From: Ochromonas danica
Taxonomy: Eukaryota > Sar > Chrysophyceae > Chromulinales > Chromulinaceae
DNA length: 64,000 bases
Reading direction: 5' to 3'
Assembly (NCBI GenBank): GCA_015146655.1
Contig: VKHL01000001.1
Span: 303,501 to 367,500 of the forward strand
Shown here piece after piece: positions 33,589-47,796 of the stretch; the stretch's first letter is position 1, and each line of letters opens with the position of its first letter. The notes under the pieces were generated by a model that was not told the DNA's origin, ran no database searches, and saw only the letters and a program-made list of their open reading frames with translations. Both the position numbers and the translations under genes were made by a program.

Positions 33589-33672
33589 GCGTCGGTGTCC
33601 GAGTGGTCTAAGGAGGCGGATTTAAGACCCGCTATGCAACTGCATGCGTGGGTTCGAACCCCACCTGGCGCA
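33589..33672 (+). tRNA. trnL-UAA: tRNA-Leu (anticodon UAA)
   Basis: 84 nt, no intron, no encoded CCA. Acceptor GCGTCGG pairs with CTGGCGC (two G-U pairs), discriminator A. D stem TCC/GGA with GAGTGGTCTAA loop; anticodon loop TTTAAGA; long variable arm ATGCA-ACT-GCATG-type, class II as required for Leu; T arm GTGGG-TTCGAAC-CCCAC. Box A (the TG before the D stem through its GTGG) and box B (GGTTCGAACCC) promoters are intact and a T-rich stop (CTTTTGCTTTTG) follows. The anticodon stem has one A-C mismatch next to the loop. Confidence 0.95.
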
Positions 33673-33712
33673 ATCTTTTGCTTTTGTTGATTATGGATGA
33701 CATGGACATGTT

Positions 33713-34930
33713 GTGATGATGATGAAGGATGACAAGGTGATCCTAGCAAAGTATTTCTCGACTATCTGTGAGAATGGTGACATTCCCTCTTTGATTACCT
33801 TATTGTCAAGTTGTCAATCTCTCTCAGCACTTGACTTTCTTCTATTTCATCATCATCATCAACAACAATCATCATCTTCATCATTAACGTCATCATCTTC
33901 TCCATTGCATCTTGCAGCGAAACAAGATCAACCAGATGTCTTCCTTGTCATCATTTGCCATCTACTTGCTCTCTCTCAAAACAAAGTCGATCGAATAGAA
34001 ACTATCTTGAACACTAGAGATGCGTCAGGTCAGTCAGTCATGGCTCTGGCACAGAAGCGACGCAGTGGTCAAGTGCTGTCCTTGCTGACTGCCTTGACCA
34101 CCTATTATGACCTCAAACCACCTGCTGACTATCAACCAGCACATAGCATAGTGTCATCTTGGCCAGTCAACTACTACACTACCTACCTACCCTGGCTGTC
34201 TTTCCTCTTCTCTCTGTTAGCAGCTTGTTACTTCACTTTTCATTTCTATGCTCATCGAGATAGAGTTGAAGACTCTAGTCTACCTTATCTCCTCTGTCTT
34301 CTCTATCAATTAGCTGTATGGGTTAGTGTCATTCTAATTCATTGGCAAGGACCGGGTAAGTTAAGAAGTCGACCATCTGATTTGACATCTTATATGAATA
34401 TCCTACATGATGTCAATACTTATCTCACAATAGGACAATTATCAACCTCACGTTATTATTGTTGTCATCTTTGTCGATGTCGTCGTCCATTACGAGCAGG
34501 TCATTCTCTACGTGCTAGATGTTGTCTACCTTGTTATGATCATTTCTGTACTTTCCTATTTGCTGATATTGGTCGAGACAATCATAATGCTTTTCTATCC
34601 TTCTTAACAATCATGGCATGTTTGGCAATGCCTTTATACTTACGTCTTGCAGCTAACTATTTACGACGGGAAGTGGGAGAAGGTGATTGGCCAGCAAGAG
34701 CCTTTGCTGCCTGGACTTTCCTCATCTGGCTGTTCATACTGTCCCAGTTGCTCTATCATGTCTATCTCAGTTATTATGGATGGACATTAAGAGAGATGAG
34801 AGGAGGAGTACGACGGTTTGCCTATCTCTCTCATCCACACCTTGTCAAGAGAGCTATGGATGAGGAAGTTCTGTGGTCTATACAATGTCATCGTGATGAT
34901 GATGAAGATGATGCTAACCGTCGTCGTTAA
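33713..34930 (+). CDS. Ankyrin-DHHC-type (Akr1-like) palmitoyltransferase-family protein with DHFC
   Basis: 405 aa, single exon. DHHC proteins S-acylate targets at Golgi or plasma membranes. One to two ankyrin-like helices (SPLHLAAKQDQPDVFLVII; then NTRDASGQSVMALAQKRR) precede TM segments at about 157-178 and 190-210; the Cys-rich cytosolic segment (250-295) then two TMs at about 293-312 and 328-352. The segment reads CHLCRCRRPLRAGHS then CCLPCYDHFC (DHFC at 276-279) and DIGRDNHNAF: the P-x-R, the D-H-x-C and the G-x(2)-N-x(3)-F marks remain, but the HC pair is HS, the second His of DHHC is Phe, and the Cys after DHHC-x5 is absent. Akr1 uses DHYC, so Phe may be tolerated, but loss of several zinc ligands makes activity uncertain. 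Confidence 0.75.
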   Translation: MMMMKDDKVILAKYFSTICENGDIPSLITLLSSCQSLSALDFLLFHHHHQQQSSSSSLTSSSSPLHLAAKQDQPDVFLVIICHLLALSQNKVDRIETILNTRDASGQSVMALAQKRRSGQVLSLLTALTTYYDLKPPADYQPAHSIVSSWPVNYYTTYLPWLSFLFSLLAACYFTFHFYAHRDRVEDSSLPYLLCLLYQLAVWVSVILIHWQGPGKLRSRPSDLTSYMNILHDVNTYLTIGQLSTSRYYCCHLCRCRRPLRAGHSLRARCCLPCYDHFCTFLFADIGRDNHNAFLSFLTIMACLAMPLYLRLAANYLRREVGEGDWPARAFAAWTFLIWLFILSQLLYHVYLSYYGWTLREMRGGVRRFAYLSHPHLVKRAMDEEVLWSIQCHRDDDEDDANRRR

Positions 34931-35133
34931 TGCCAAAGATGTCACACAATAGAATACTGTAGAGATGAAGTGATTCTATGTATTCATTGGGTGTCAATTC
35001 CTTACCAGTTCTCTTATCTTCTGTAAATGGATGAATACAAAGATAATGCAAATCCATTTTTGGCTTTATGATTACTTTGTACCATAATCCATTAATTCAC
35101 CTCTATAGCTCTCATAGTAGACTACCAGCCAGT

Positions 35134-39012
<3,879 letters not shown>

Positions 39013-39179
39013 TTTATATTTTCCCCCAGACTAGTCTAATAGTACTGCACAATGTTCTCAATGCTACAGTATTGATTTGAATCTCTTGAGTGAAACGGCT
39101 ACCAAGCCAGACTACCAAACCTCCAGAATTCTAGATTCCTAGATCTGCAGATCTGCCTCCACCCCATTTCCATGACTTT

Positions 39180-39866
39180 TTGATGGAAATAAAGATGTCC
39201 ACAGAGGATGAAATAACCACAACAGCGACCAGTGCTACTGGTACTGCTACTGCTACTGCTACCACCAGCACTACAACACCACTATCAGCCAAGAGCAAGA
39301 AGGCTGGATTAGGAGAGAACAAGATCGGATCTGATGGTGATGTGATGAAAAACAATTTGCGCGAATACAAAAACCTGCGAGACAAAGTCCTCAACTCCGT
39401 TACTGCTTTACTTAATCAGTTATCTAGGAGAACTTTCTTCACACCTGATAAGATTGATTCTTCTCTAGGTGATGCTGTCAAACCAGCTTTACTGGCAGTA
39501 GAGATTGACCATCAGATCTTGGAGAGCTTTGCTTTGTTAGAGGAGTTGCAAGGGAGGCAAGAGGAAGTGATTGATCACCTGGAAGGCTTGGTCCACTCCT
39601 CTTCTATCAACAGCACTGACAATACTGACCCAACCACTGAGGCGACCGCTTCATCATTGCCTTGTGATGCTGCGGCACTGGGCGATGTCATTGACCAAAT
39701 GAGGCAGCAGCACCTGTTGGAGCGCACAATCGTCTCACAACTATCAGCGCAGCAATTACACAGCGAGGGAACAATTGACCAAGAGGCCTTCCTCACTCTA
39801 GCAGCCGCCTTCGACTACAGCCCTTACCTGCGGCTGTCTGATTTGGACCACTTGCTCAGCTGTTGA
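39180..39866 (+). CDS. Unknown helical protein, 228 aa
   Basis: Single exon; starts at 39180 or 39195 are possible. A Thr/Ala/Ser-rich leader with a (TGCTAC) repeat precedes helical segments (NLREYKNLRDKVLNSVTALL; LAVEIDHQILESFALLEEL; DVIDQMRQQHLLERTIVSQL), with an acidic Thr-rich break in between. No family recognised. Well-formed frame with consistent codon use between two real genes supports that it is coding. Confidence 0.55.
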   Translation: MMEIKMSTEDEITTTATSATGTATATATTSTTTPLSAKSKKAGLGENKIGSDGDVMKNNLREYKNLRDKVLNSVTALLNQLSRRTFFTPDKIDSSLGDAVKPALLAVEIDHQILESFALLEELQGRQEEVIDHLEGLVHSSSINSTDNTDPTTEATASSLPCDAAALGDVIDQMRQQHLLERTIVSQLSAQQLHSEGTIDQEAFLTLAAAFDYSPYLRLSDLDHLLSC

Positions 39867-39958
39867 TGTACAGTACTAGATTTGTAAGAAATGTTGTAAG
39901 ATAGTGGCAGCCTAAAATATTACATTATATCTAGAGAGAGTTGAGACAGGCAAACTAT

Positions 39959-41345
39959 TTACTTGAGCTCCTGAGGGATGTAGTCGGGCATGGTCAAGTA
40001 GTTGACATCGAAGTGGTGCAGACGAATGAAACCATCCTCTGACCCACTAGCATAAGAGCGACCAAAAGGGTGAATATCCAAAGCATTGATAGGACCGAAA
40101 TGACCTCTCACACGTGCAAACTCCACTCCATAGATAGTGTGGAAGAAGCGTGTCTCAAACTTGCCCTGCGAGGCACTTGTAGTCGTCACACTCTGAGCAT
40201 CTTGTCCACCGCCCAATAAAATGTGTGGATGAGTTGGTGAAATAACTGCGCCGTTAACAGGACGCTCCGTCTTATAGATCTTGACGATCTCAAGATTATT
40301 GGGATCGATAAGCTTTGCACTGCAATCCTTGGAGGCGGTGACCAACATGGACTTGTCTCGGTTGAAATTCAAGCGGTTGACACGATCAACATGTGCTTTC
40401 TTGCGCTGTACTTCTTTGCCAGTCTCCACATCATACTTGATAAGATGGCCTGAGTCAAAGCCTGCAATGATGAACTGGTCAGCAATGGTCCATCCCAGAC
40501 AAGTAGCCTTATCGTTGTCATCCACAGTAATTCGCTGTTTATATGAATGTAAAGGTGCAGGATCATCACGCTCTCTCTTCGAGGTTGGTACCTCCGTGAC
40601 AAGTACATCTTCAGTAGGAAATTCATAGATGGAGATGAAGCCCTGCTCACGAGAGGTGAAAGGGTCCGATGCAGTGGCGAAGAACTGTGAGCCATCACCC
40701 CATTTCACCGCACGTACGACACTAACCACAAAACAATCATCAATAACAATTAAGAAGTCTATCTTAGAATAAATGAGACAGATTTCCAGCACTTACCCTT
40801 TGTGTGGCATGCGTGCTATGTACTGCCCAGTGGTGGGCACGAATAAACGCGCATTGGCATCAGCACAAGCTGTGACAAGGTAGGAAGAGTCCCAGCTAGG
40901 ATCAAGATCCCATACTGCACCGTTATGACAGTCTAATGACCAAAAGTGAAATGGACAGCGTGTGAGTGAGTGAGTAAAATAGTCAGTCCAGGCAATAGTG
41001 AGTGACAACAGTGCAGAGCCAATGGTTTCACGCGAAAAGTGTTTTCCCTTACCAAAAGTTCCTAATCGATCACCCGTATCAGCATACCAGACTGTAGGTT
41101 TATGATCTTTTGCAGCAGTAAAGAGCAAATCACCATCCGCATTATACTTCACAGTCGTAATGGATCGCTCATGTCCCTTGAGCAAGATAGGTTGCTAGAG
41201 GAAACAAACAAACAAACAAACAATCATTCAAATAGATTTATCAATCAGTTAATTAACACTAATTCAAGATAAAAATCAAAAAGTTTAGTAGAAAGACACT
41301 TACAAATTGGGAATTAACACGTGGCAACGCTCCTGTCGATGCCAT
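39959..41345 (-). CDS. EIF3I: Translation initiation factor eIF3 subunit I (4 exons)
   Basis: WD40 propeller subunit of the eIF3 complex on the 40S ribosome. Exons 41345-41304, 41194-41053, 40932-40797 and 40721-39959 keep phase and give 360 aa, slightly longer than the usual 325-350. Recognised blocks: ILLKGHERSITTVKYNADGD, FTAAKDHKPTVWY, CHNGAVWDLD, ATASDPF, KAHVDRVNRLNFNRD, LVTASKDCSAKLID, YKTERPVNGAVISP, ILLGGGQDA, VRGHFGPINALDIHPFG and YASGSEDGFIRLHHFD, which match eIF3i/TIF34 in order. The first exon is only 14 codons. Confidence 0.96.
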
Positions 41346-41601
41346 TTCTCTTTCTTTGGATGTTGTTGGAAGAGAGAAGACGATGATCGATCATGTGGTC
41401 CTCTCACCACCCTTTTCGAAGATTCGTATGTTCGAGTTTTGGAATTTTCGGTTTCTGTATTCGGTTTCGTTTTTCCGTTATCACCGCACGTTTCATTTCA
41501 TTTCCATCGATTGATTGATTGATTGATAGCATTAATACATCCAATAAGAAATATTACAATAATTTCATAATAATCCCATTATCTTTGATATATAAAGAAA
41601 G

Positions 41602-43718
41602 ATGAGTGTTGGATCATCAAATGTAGCTCATGAATATGATCCAAAGTTAGTATTTCGTAACTATAATTCCAATGCACCTATCTTACAATCATGGATAGAA
41701 GATCTTATCCGAATGACTACTGATAGTCTACCAGCAAATCAAATCCCAACTACAGAGACACTTGTACAAGCCTTTCAACGATATGATGTTGTCTTTAAAG
41801 AGCTATTAAGACAAAATATGCTTTTCTCTGAACATCTGACGAAACTTTTTGCAAATGTTTGGGCTGGTGTATTGAATCTTATGACCTATATGATCAAAAG
41901 TTACCATCGATATGTTAAACATACTTCTCATTTACAAAGTCAAGCACAAGAGTTATTAACAGAGAGACAACGTGGTGAGGCTGCAAAGAAAGTACAACGA
42001 GAAGAGTTCGAGTTGTAAGTCACCTTATCATCTTCTTGTCTTGTTACCTTGTTCTCTTGCTGTGTTGTTGTTGAGGCAGTGCAGGTGATGAGGTGATCTG
42101 TTGTTCTTGTATTGATGATAATGACACCACCACTAAACCTGCTTCCTCACTTCCTCTCATCACTGCTGTGTGTCTTCTTCTCCTTCTTGTTATATCTGCC
42201 TGCTGTCGTTATAGGGAACGCACTGCACTGCGGGCTGGTATAAGAAACCTCGAAGCAGGTAGGCCTCCACTACTACTAATAGTACTACACCATAAACACA
42301 AACTGCCAACTGTTTCTCATTCCATATCTCTCTGTCTCTATCTCTCTTATTACATAGAATTGGAAAGTTCCAATCTTGCCAAGAAGATCATGGAACATGA
42401 GAATGATAAGTTGAGACGTGTGATTAGCACTTACATCCAATCCTCTGACTTCAGTAGTTCTGTTTGGGACTTGATGAAAGAAGATGATCCTTTCGCTTCA
42501 TCATCTTCTAACAAGTCAACTTCTGATATGATACAACAAAGTTTTAAAGGTAGAAAGGCATTAGAGAAGATTGAACAACAATCACAATCATCACAATCTC
42601 CAGTCTTTACAGGAGGAGATGATAATCGTCGAGAATTAGGATTTAGAAGGAAAGATGTTGTTGATTGTGGTAAACAAAATCTACGTATTTTAAATCGTAT
42701 GGATGTGGAAATTAATGAAATTTTATCTAATGTACTCAAAGAAAAGAATAGACAAAGATTATTAATGAAAGATTTAATGCGTTTGGTGACAAAGAATAAG
42801 GAAATGTTTTCAATTGCTTTAGAACAAGATGAACAACATATTCAACCAAGAAGACGTACATCAGCACAATTCCAAGCATTACAAAAGACAGCTGCAGAGA
42901 TGGAAGGTGTTGATATGAGTATTCAAGTTGACTTTAAAGATGAATATGGTCTAACCTTGGAGCGTTTAGAAGACTTACAAACAGTTGATACTCTCACATT
43001 AGGTGTAGCACCATTAGCACCGACAAATATTCCTAAGATTGGAACAGATATTCCTTATCTTATTCGAAGATGTATGTCATCGTTCCCTCGTGTGTTAAGA
43101 ATCCCTCCAGCAATGTGGACTTTTCAAATGATTCTATCCATTTATTTTGATAAGATGCAAGATGATGAAGAACGTGATAAGAAAGGATTAAAACGTCTTG
43201 CAATGACTGATTTTGTCTATCAGTATTTTTTAAAGACAATGGGTTTACGTTCTATAGCAGATGCACAAGTGTCATTGTTATTAAGAGCCTGTGAAGCACA
43301 TGCTCGTAAACAACCTCGTATTTCTATTTTTGCTAGTCAGATTGGATTGATTAATAAAGAAGATACTCCACCAATGGATATTCGTGATACTGATTTTATT
43401 TTACAAGTTTTACGTCATCTTCTTGATTTAGGAGAATTACAAGCTGAAGCATTAAAAGTGACAAAGAATAAAGTTTCTGCTACTTCAACTATTTATATAC
43501 GTCCTGATATTTCTAGAGCAGCAGCTTTGACAACAGTACAACGTGTCTTTGATAAATGGTTACCAGATGGTGGAGAAGATTGTATTATTAAAGTTCGTTC
43601 TGCACAACATAGTGAGTTAGGACAACGTTATATAGTAAGTCTTGTCTACTGTACATCTCTCTCTCTCTCTCTCTTGTTATTGTTATTATCCTTGTTACTA
43701 TACTTACCGTCAAACATG

Positions 43719-43788
<70 letters not shown>

Positions 43789-44820
43789 TAGGATGTTGAT
43801 CAATTCGTTGAAATGTTGATTGATCCATGGAATAATGTTCGTTGTAATTGGGAAGAACATGCTCGTTATCTCTTCCGTGCTCATAGTACAGTTTATCGAG
43901 TTCTACAAGAAGCAACTTTTGCTAATGATGAAGGAAGATTAGCAACTGATACTATTCTAGTTGAAATTCAAAAACAGAGTGCACAAGATTGTATACGAAG
44001 ACCTATTCGTCTCTTTCAGAAAACAGATGTTGTGACAAATGAGAACAACAACCGCGATGGTGAGGCAGCACCTAGTAATAGTAATAACAATAATAACAAT
44101 AATAATAATACAAATCATAAAACAAATTCAAATAATGGTGGTGGTAATCCAAATAAAGAGGCAGTGGCTGAAGCAATGGGAAGAAACAAATTCATTGATG
44201 TTCTTCGTATTATTAATCCAACAATGCCTATTCAAGAAATTCAATCTATCTTTGAAGAAGCATTAGATATGGCACATGCAGATGCATTAAGAACTTTAGA
44301 ACTTATTTGGGCTCGATATGTTGATGAAGCATCCAATTACTTTATCCCTACTACTATACCAACAGGATCATCTGCAGCAGCATCAATTGCTAGTGGTGGT
44401 TCAACTACTCTATTTCAAGAAGCACAAAATATGATGATGGCTCGTTCTGCAGCTCATAAGACATTAGGAACAAATCGTGAATTTTGGGTTAATCTTCATA
44501 CTTCAATCTCTCAATGGACAAGACCTTATGCACCACGTATTTTTCGAAGTCAAGATATTGAAATTGAAACTTTTGTACAAATTCTTATTCGTAAAGATAT
44601 TTTTGCTAAAAGTCCTTTCTTAGAATTATTAAATATTGCTCCACGTGATTTATGGCCTAATGCGGATATGTTCTATAAGCAGATAAAGGAAAAGATGAAG
44701 AAGGAAAATGCATCTATTAGCTCAATGACAAGTAATCGAGCAGGTGGATTGTTAGCGAATAATGATGGTAGCAATAGCTTCCCAACTGTGGCTATTAGTC
44801 TTCCAAAAGGAAAGCGTTGA
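41602..44820 (+). CDS. Unknown 920-aa helical protein (4 exons)
   Basis: Exons 41602-42014, 42215-42258, 42358-43634 and 43792-44820 keep phase. Mostly alpha-helical: N-terminal QSWIEDLIRMTTDSLP and a long charged coiled-coil up to residue about 185 (HLQSQAQELLTERQRGEAAK), then an ordered middle with TLGVAPLAPTNIPKIGTDIP and VLRIPPAMWTFQMILSIYFDK, then a C-terminal helical domain (LFRAHSTVYRVLQEATFANDEG; FIDVLRIINPTMPIQEIQSIFEEAL), and a short Ser-rich end PKGKR. A poly-N insert lies at about 44080-44150. I do not recognise a family; the flagellar/cytoskeletal flavour is only an impression. Intron 3 carries a GATT repeat. Confidence 0.72.
43721..43787 (+). repeat. (GATT)17 tetranucleotide repeat in intron 3 of the 920-aa gene
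   Basis: Perfect tandem GATT ending 4 nt before the acceptor (TTTAG at 43787-43791). It takes the place of a polypyrimidine tract. Confidence 0.96.
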
Positions 44821-44900
44821 AGGCGTTGGTCAAACGTCATGAACAACAATACTAACGCACACTTTCTCTTCACCAACTATAATAATCTTTTTCTCTTTTC

Positions 44901-45125
44901 ATGACTCCTCACCGTTTTGATCGTGGAAGAAGACGACAAGAAAGGCCTGCTGACAATCCTGGAGGGAGATTGGACATCATGAACGACCAACTGTCAATCT
45001 TTGAAGAAGTTGCATTTGTTGGTCTGGTTATACTCTGCCTTCCCATTGCTGTTGCGACAATGGGGATATGCTATATTGTTATATACTTTACCGACTTTCG
45101 ATGGCGAGGTCTACACACTGGATAG
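44901..45125 (+). CDS. Putative small single-pass membrane protein, 74 aa
   Basis: Basic N-terminus (HRFDRGRRRQERP), then a strongly hydrophobic segment at about 40-62 (VGLVILCLPIAVATMGICYI) and a short tail. It lies 80 bp after the 920-aa gene on the same strand and 102 bp before the convergent methyltransferase. No family recognised; could be chance, but length and composition suit a small organellar membrane protein. Confidence 0.45.
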   Translation: MTPHRFDRGRRRQERPADNPGGRLDIMNDQLSIFEEVAFVGLVILCLPIAVATMGICYIVIYFTDFRWRGLHTG

Positions 45126-45227
45126 GAAGAGCAACTGCTCAACTTGCATGCTATTGTGAACTTGTTATAATTAATCGTTAATAACAACGAGCTGGATAAC
45201 AAAACAATCACGAGATTACTCTTTTCT

Positions 45228-46316
45228 TCATACCAAAATTGCTACACCCATGTGCTTAGCTTTTCCAGGCTTAGGCAGCCAATCTTGTAGTTGCAGGCCG
45301 AGAGTGGACAAGTAATGTTCGACTAGTGCTCTCTCCCGCACCTCGACCTCTGAGCTTTGTTTTGTCTCAATATCAGTATATGATACTTCATTATCAGAAC
45401 ATGTTTCTTCATAAGGCAGGCGGTCTGCAAATATGAAATGTAAATCACTGTCAGTGTTCTTGCAGTGTTGCACGAGAGTTGTCAAAGCAGCTGTAGCTTG
45501 ACCATGCAAGAGATAGAGTAAGACTGCTTCTACCATGATCACGAATATCCGCTTATTACCACCTACTAGGTCATTGGTAAGCAGATTAGATAAGCTTTTG
45601 TTATCATTGAGATCAATAGGATGTAATGTTGGTAGACGAAGTGGTCCTCGTCGATCTGTCAGTCTGGTTAGCATACAATGCTTCTGACTGACCACATCTG
45701 ATAGATCCAAATCCATACAGGAAAGTCGACTTGAATTAAATTGAACTCCAAAGTTTCCATTAAGAAGACGTATATTTCGAGTGTCAAAACCAGCTCCTAA
45801 AGATATCAGACAGACTTCGAGATCTTCCTGGTCAGCCTTAGCAAGAGCTTTAGTGAGTTCCTTCATTAGAGCTTTGTTGAGATAAAGAGTGCGAAGTAGC
45901 ACATTTTGATGATGTAGATCAGGATATAAGAAACATAATGGCCATCGAACAAGGTTACGAGTGATGGAAGGGAGTAGGTCGAATGCATAGCCTCCATCAT
46001 CTGCAACAGTGCCACGACGATTACCGGCAATCGCTTTCCACCATAGCACCGGGAGATTGACACAACTTTCTTTAGCATGACAGCGATCCGTGATGTGCAA
46101 CCATGGCAAAATGCGTTGGTGCATCTCCCAGGCAAACTTCCAGACCCAAGCAGGAGCGTTCCATGGAGGTCTTACCTTCAGTATCTCAGATGCTCGATTA
46201 AGCTGGCTTGTGGAATCCAATCGACTAGACCAAAAAGATCTTTTGAACAGTAAGCTCTGCCCAGAACAGAGCAATAAGAAGTAAAGCAACCAACGTGCGC
46301 CAAGGATTCCCCTCAT
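45228..46316 (-). CDS. Leucine carboxyl methyltransferase (LCM)-family enzyme with signal peptide
   Basis: 362 aa, single exon. The LCM/PPM family methylates carboxyl groups with SAM. Seen: FLYPDLHHQNVLLRTLYLNKAL (helix before motif I), VCLISLGAGFDTRNIRL (SAM motif I of the family), CMDLDLSDVVSQK (strand 2 acidic residue then V-x-x-x-K), and IFVIMVEAVLLYLLHGQA (family E-x-V-L-x-Y-L). Residues 5-20 (LGARWLLYFLLLCSGQ) are a signal peptide-like segment, so the enzyme enters the secretory route or, with the following basic stretch, perhaps the plastid. This differs from cytosolic LCMT1. Confidence 0.85.
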   Translation of the reverse strand: MRGILGARWLLYFLLLCSGQSLLFKRSFWSSRLDSTSQLNRASEILKVRPPWNAPAWVWKFAWEMHQRILPWLHITDRCHAKESCVNLPVLWWKAIAGNRRGTVADDGGYAFDLLPSITRNLVRWPLCFLYPDLHHQNVLLRTLYLNKALMKELTKALAKADQEDLEVCLISLGAGFDTRNIRLLNGNFGVQFNSSRLSCMDLDLSDVVSQKHCMLTRLTDRRGPLRLPTLHPIDLNDNKSLSNLLTNDLVGGNKRIFVIMVEAVLLYLLHGQATAALTTLVQHCKNTDSDLHFIFADRLPYEETCSDNEVSYTDIETKQSSEVEVRERALVEHYLSTLGLQLQDWLPKPGKAKHMGVAILV

Positions 46317-46660
46317 CTGTACATCTCATTCCCCTTATCTAATCACTGTACATTTTGCTGTTCGTTTCTGGCCTCGACTAACGCGTTTATTGTAGACTAA
46401 GTAGTGTCTGTCTATTTGTGTAAGTCTAATGTAAAGTGCAAGGAAGCTTAAGACAAAGTTGCTATCCTGCATGTTATCTTTCAAGTGAACCTCACTAATA
46501 GGAAATGTCGATATGGTATTGGAAACAGCAGGACCTACTTTAAACAACAAAATAGAGTTGACCACCACGACACGCATTAAAAAATTGATGACTGATAAGT
46601 AGACTGTTTGCTGTTCACGCTGTTAAACCTTTTTGGACCCTGCCTCAACGCTCGCACGCT
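46317..46660. other. Intergenic region, nothing recognised
   Basis: 344 bp between the LCM-family gene and the 3' end of the CELF-like gene. Short frames only. Confidence 0.45.
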
Positions 46661-47796
46661 TTATATCTGCAGTTCTTAGGTTTCAACTCAGAGAAAAGTT
46701 CGAAATGAAGTCAAAACAATGCTCTTACCACTATTAGGAGTATTTCCAGTGGAACTTCCACGAGGTGAATAGGCTTGAGTTCGAAGAAAAGCATCTGCAT
46801 CGGTCGCCTCTTCTTCCCACCCGCCATCCATATTGTCATCCTGTAAACGCTTCAATTGAACCTTCAAGCGCTTCTTCCCAAGCTATGGCATAAAAACGAA
46901 TAGACATAAACAAGTCGATGACATGAACAACAAACAGCTCCTTACACGAAAACCATCCATAGCCTCTATTGCGACTTGTGCGTCATGCTTATATGCATAA
47001 CTTACGAATCCGTAGCCTTTGCTAAGTCCTGTAGCCTTATTAACCATAATATGGACGGATAAAATTGTCCCATGGCGGCGAAAAAGCAAATAAAGATCCC
47101 TATTGAAAAAAGGAAACTATTAACAATGCCAAGACACAGATACAATAAGACGCAACATAATAACATTTCCCACCAATTGGTTATTTCGTTCGGAAGATGA
47201 AAAACAAACAGATTACATCCCCTTGGTCCTTTCAATCGATCCCCTGTTATAATAGGAGGCCCTGGTCCAAATTGAGGAGGTTCATAAGGCAGACCTTGAA
47301 CTGAAGTTTCTTGGTTTGAACCATTTGCCTGTTGTCCCATGGGAGTTGGAGAAGGGACAGGAGCGGGAGGCGAAACATTAGCCGGAACACCTTCAGCTGC
47401 CGGAATGGGTACCAAGAGCTGCATATTAGGATAGATTGTATACATATCAGGTGTGAAAGGTCCCTCATATTGAGGATGAACAAAATCAGGAGGCATCATT
47501 GGTTGGAAAGGAGCGATGAAAAATGGAGCTGGAAACATAGTCGACGAATTAATATTTCCTCCTTCAAGGGAAGAAGAGTCAAATATAGGTACTAATACTC
47601 CTTGTGTAGTCCAAGGTAGAGAATGAGAATCTTCTTTAGGAATGATATTACTAGTAGGAGATGAACTTTGTCTTGTAGTAGTAGATCTTCCTAATCGACG
47701 AGGATTTCCTGAAGTTGTTGTCTTTGTTGACTTGTTTTTACCAAAAGCTGCCGACGAAGAGGAGTCAGAGCTAATGGAAATAGTTCTGATGGGCAT
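46661..47796 (-). CDS. CELF/Bruno-like RNA-binding protein (4 exons)
   Basis: Exons 47796-47174, 47099-46946, 46882-46729 and 46674-46661 keep phase and give 314 aa. A long Ser/Pro-rich N-terminal half precedes one RRM (about residues 195-285) whose sequence parallels the third RRM of CELF/BRUNOL proteins: GPRGCNLFVFHLPNEIT (compare GPEGCNLFIYHLPQE), then LYLLFRRHGTILSVHIMVNK (RNP2 region), SKGYGFVSYAYKHDAQVAIE (RNP1), and AMDGFRVLGKKRLKVQLKRL. The first two RRMs of CELF are absent. CELF proteins bind U/G-rich RNA and control splicing. The last exon adds only ELQI and a stop; its acceptor (CCTAAG) is the weakest junction. Confidence 0.85.
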
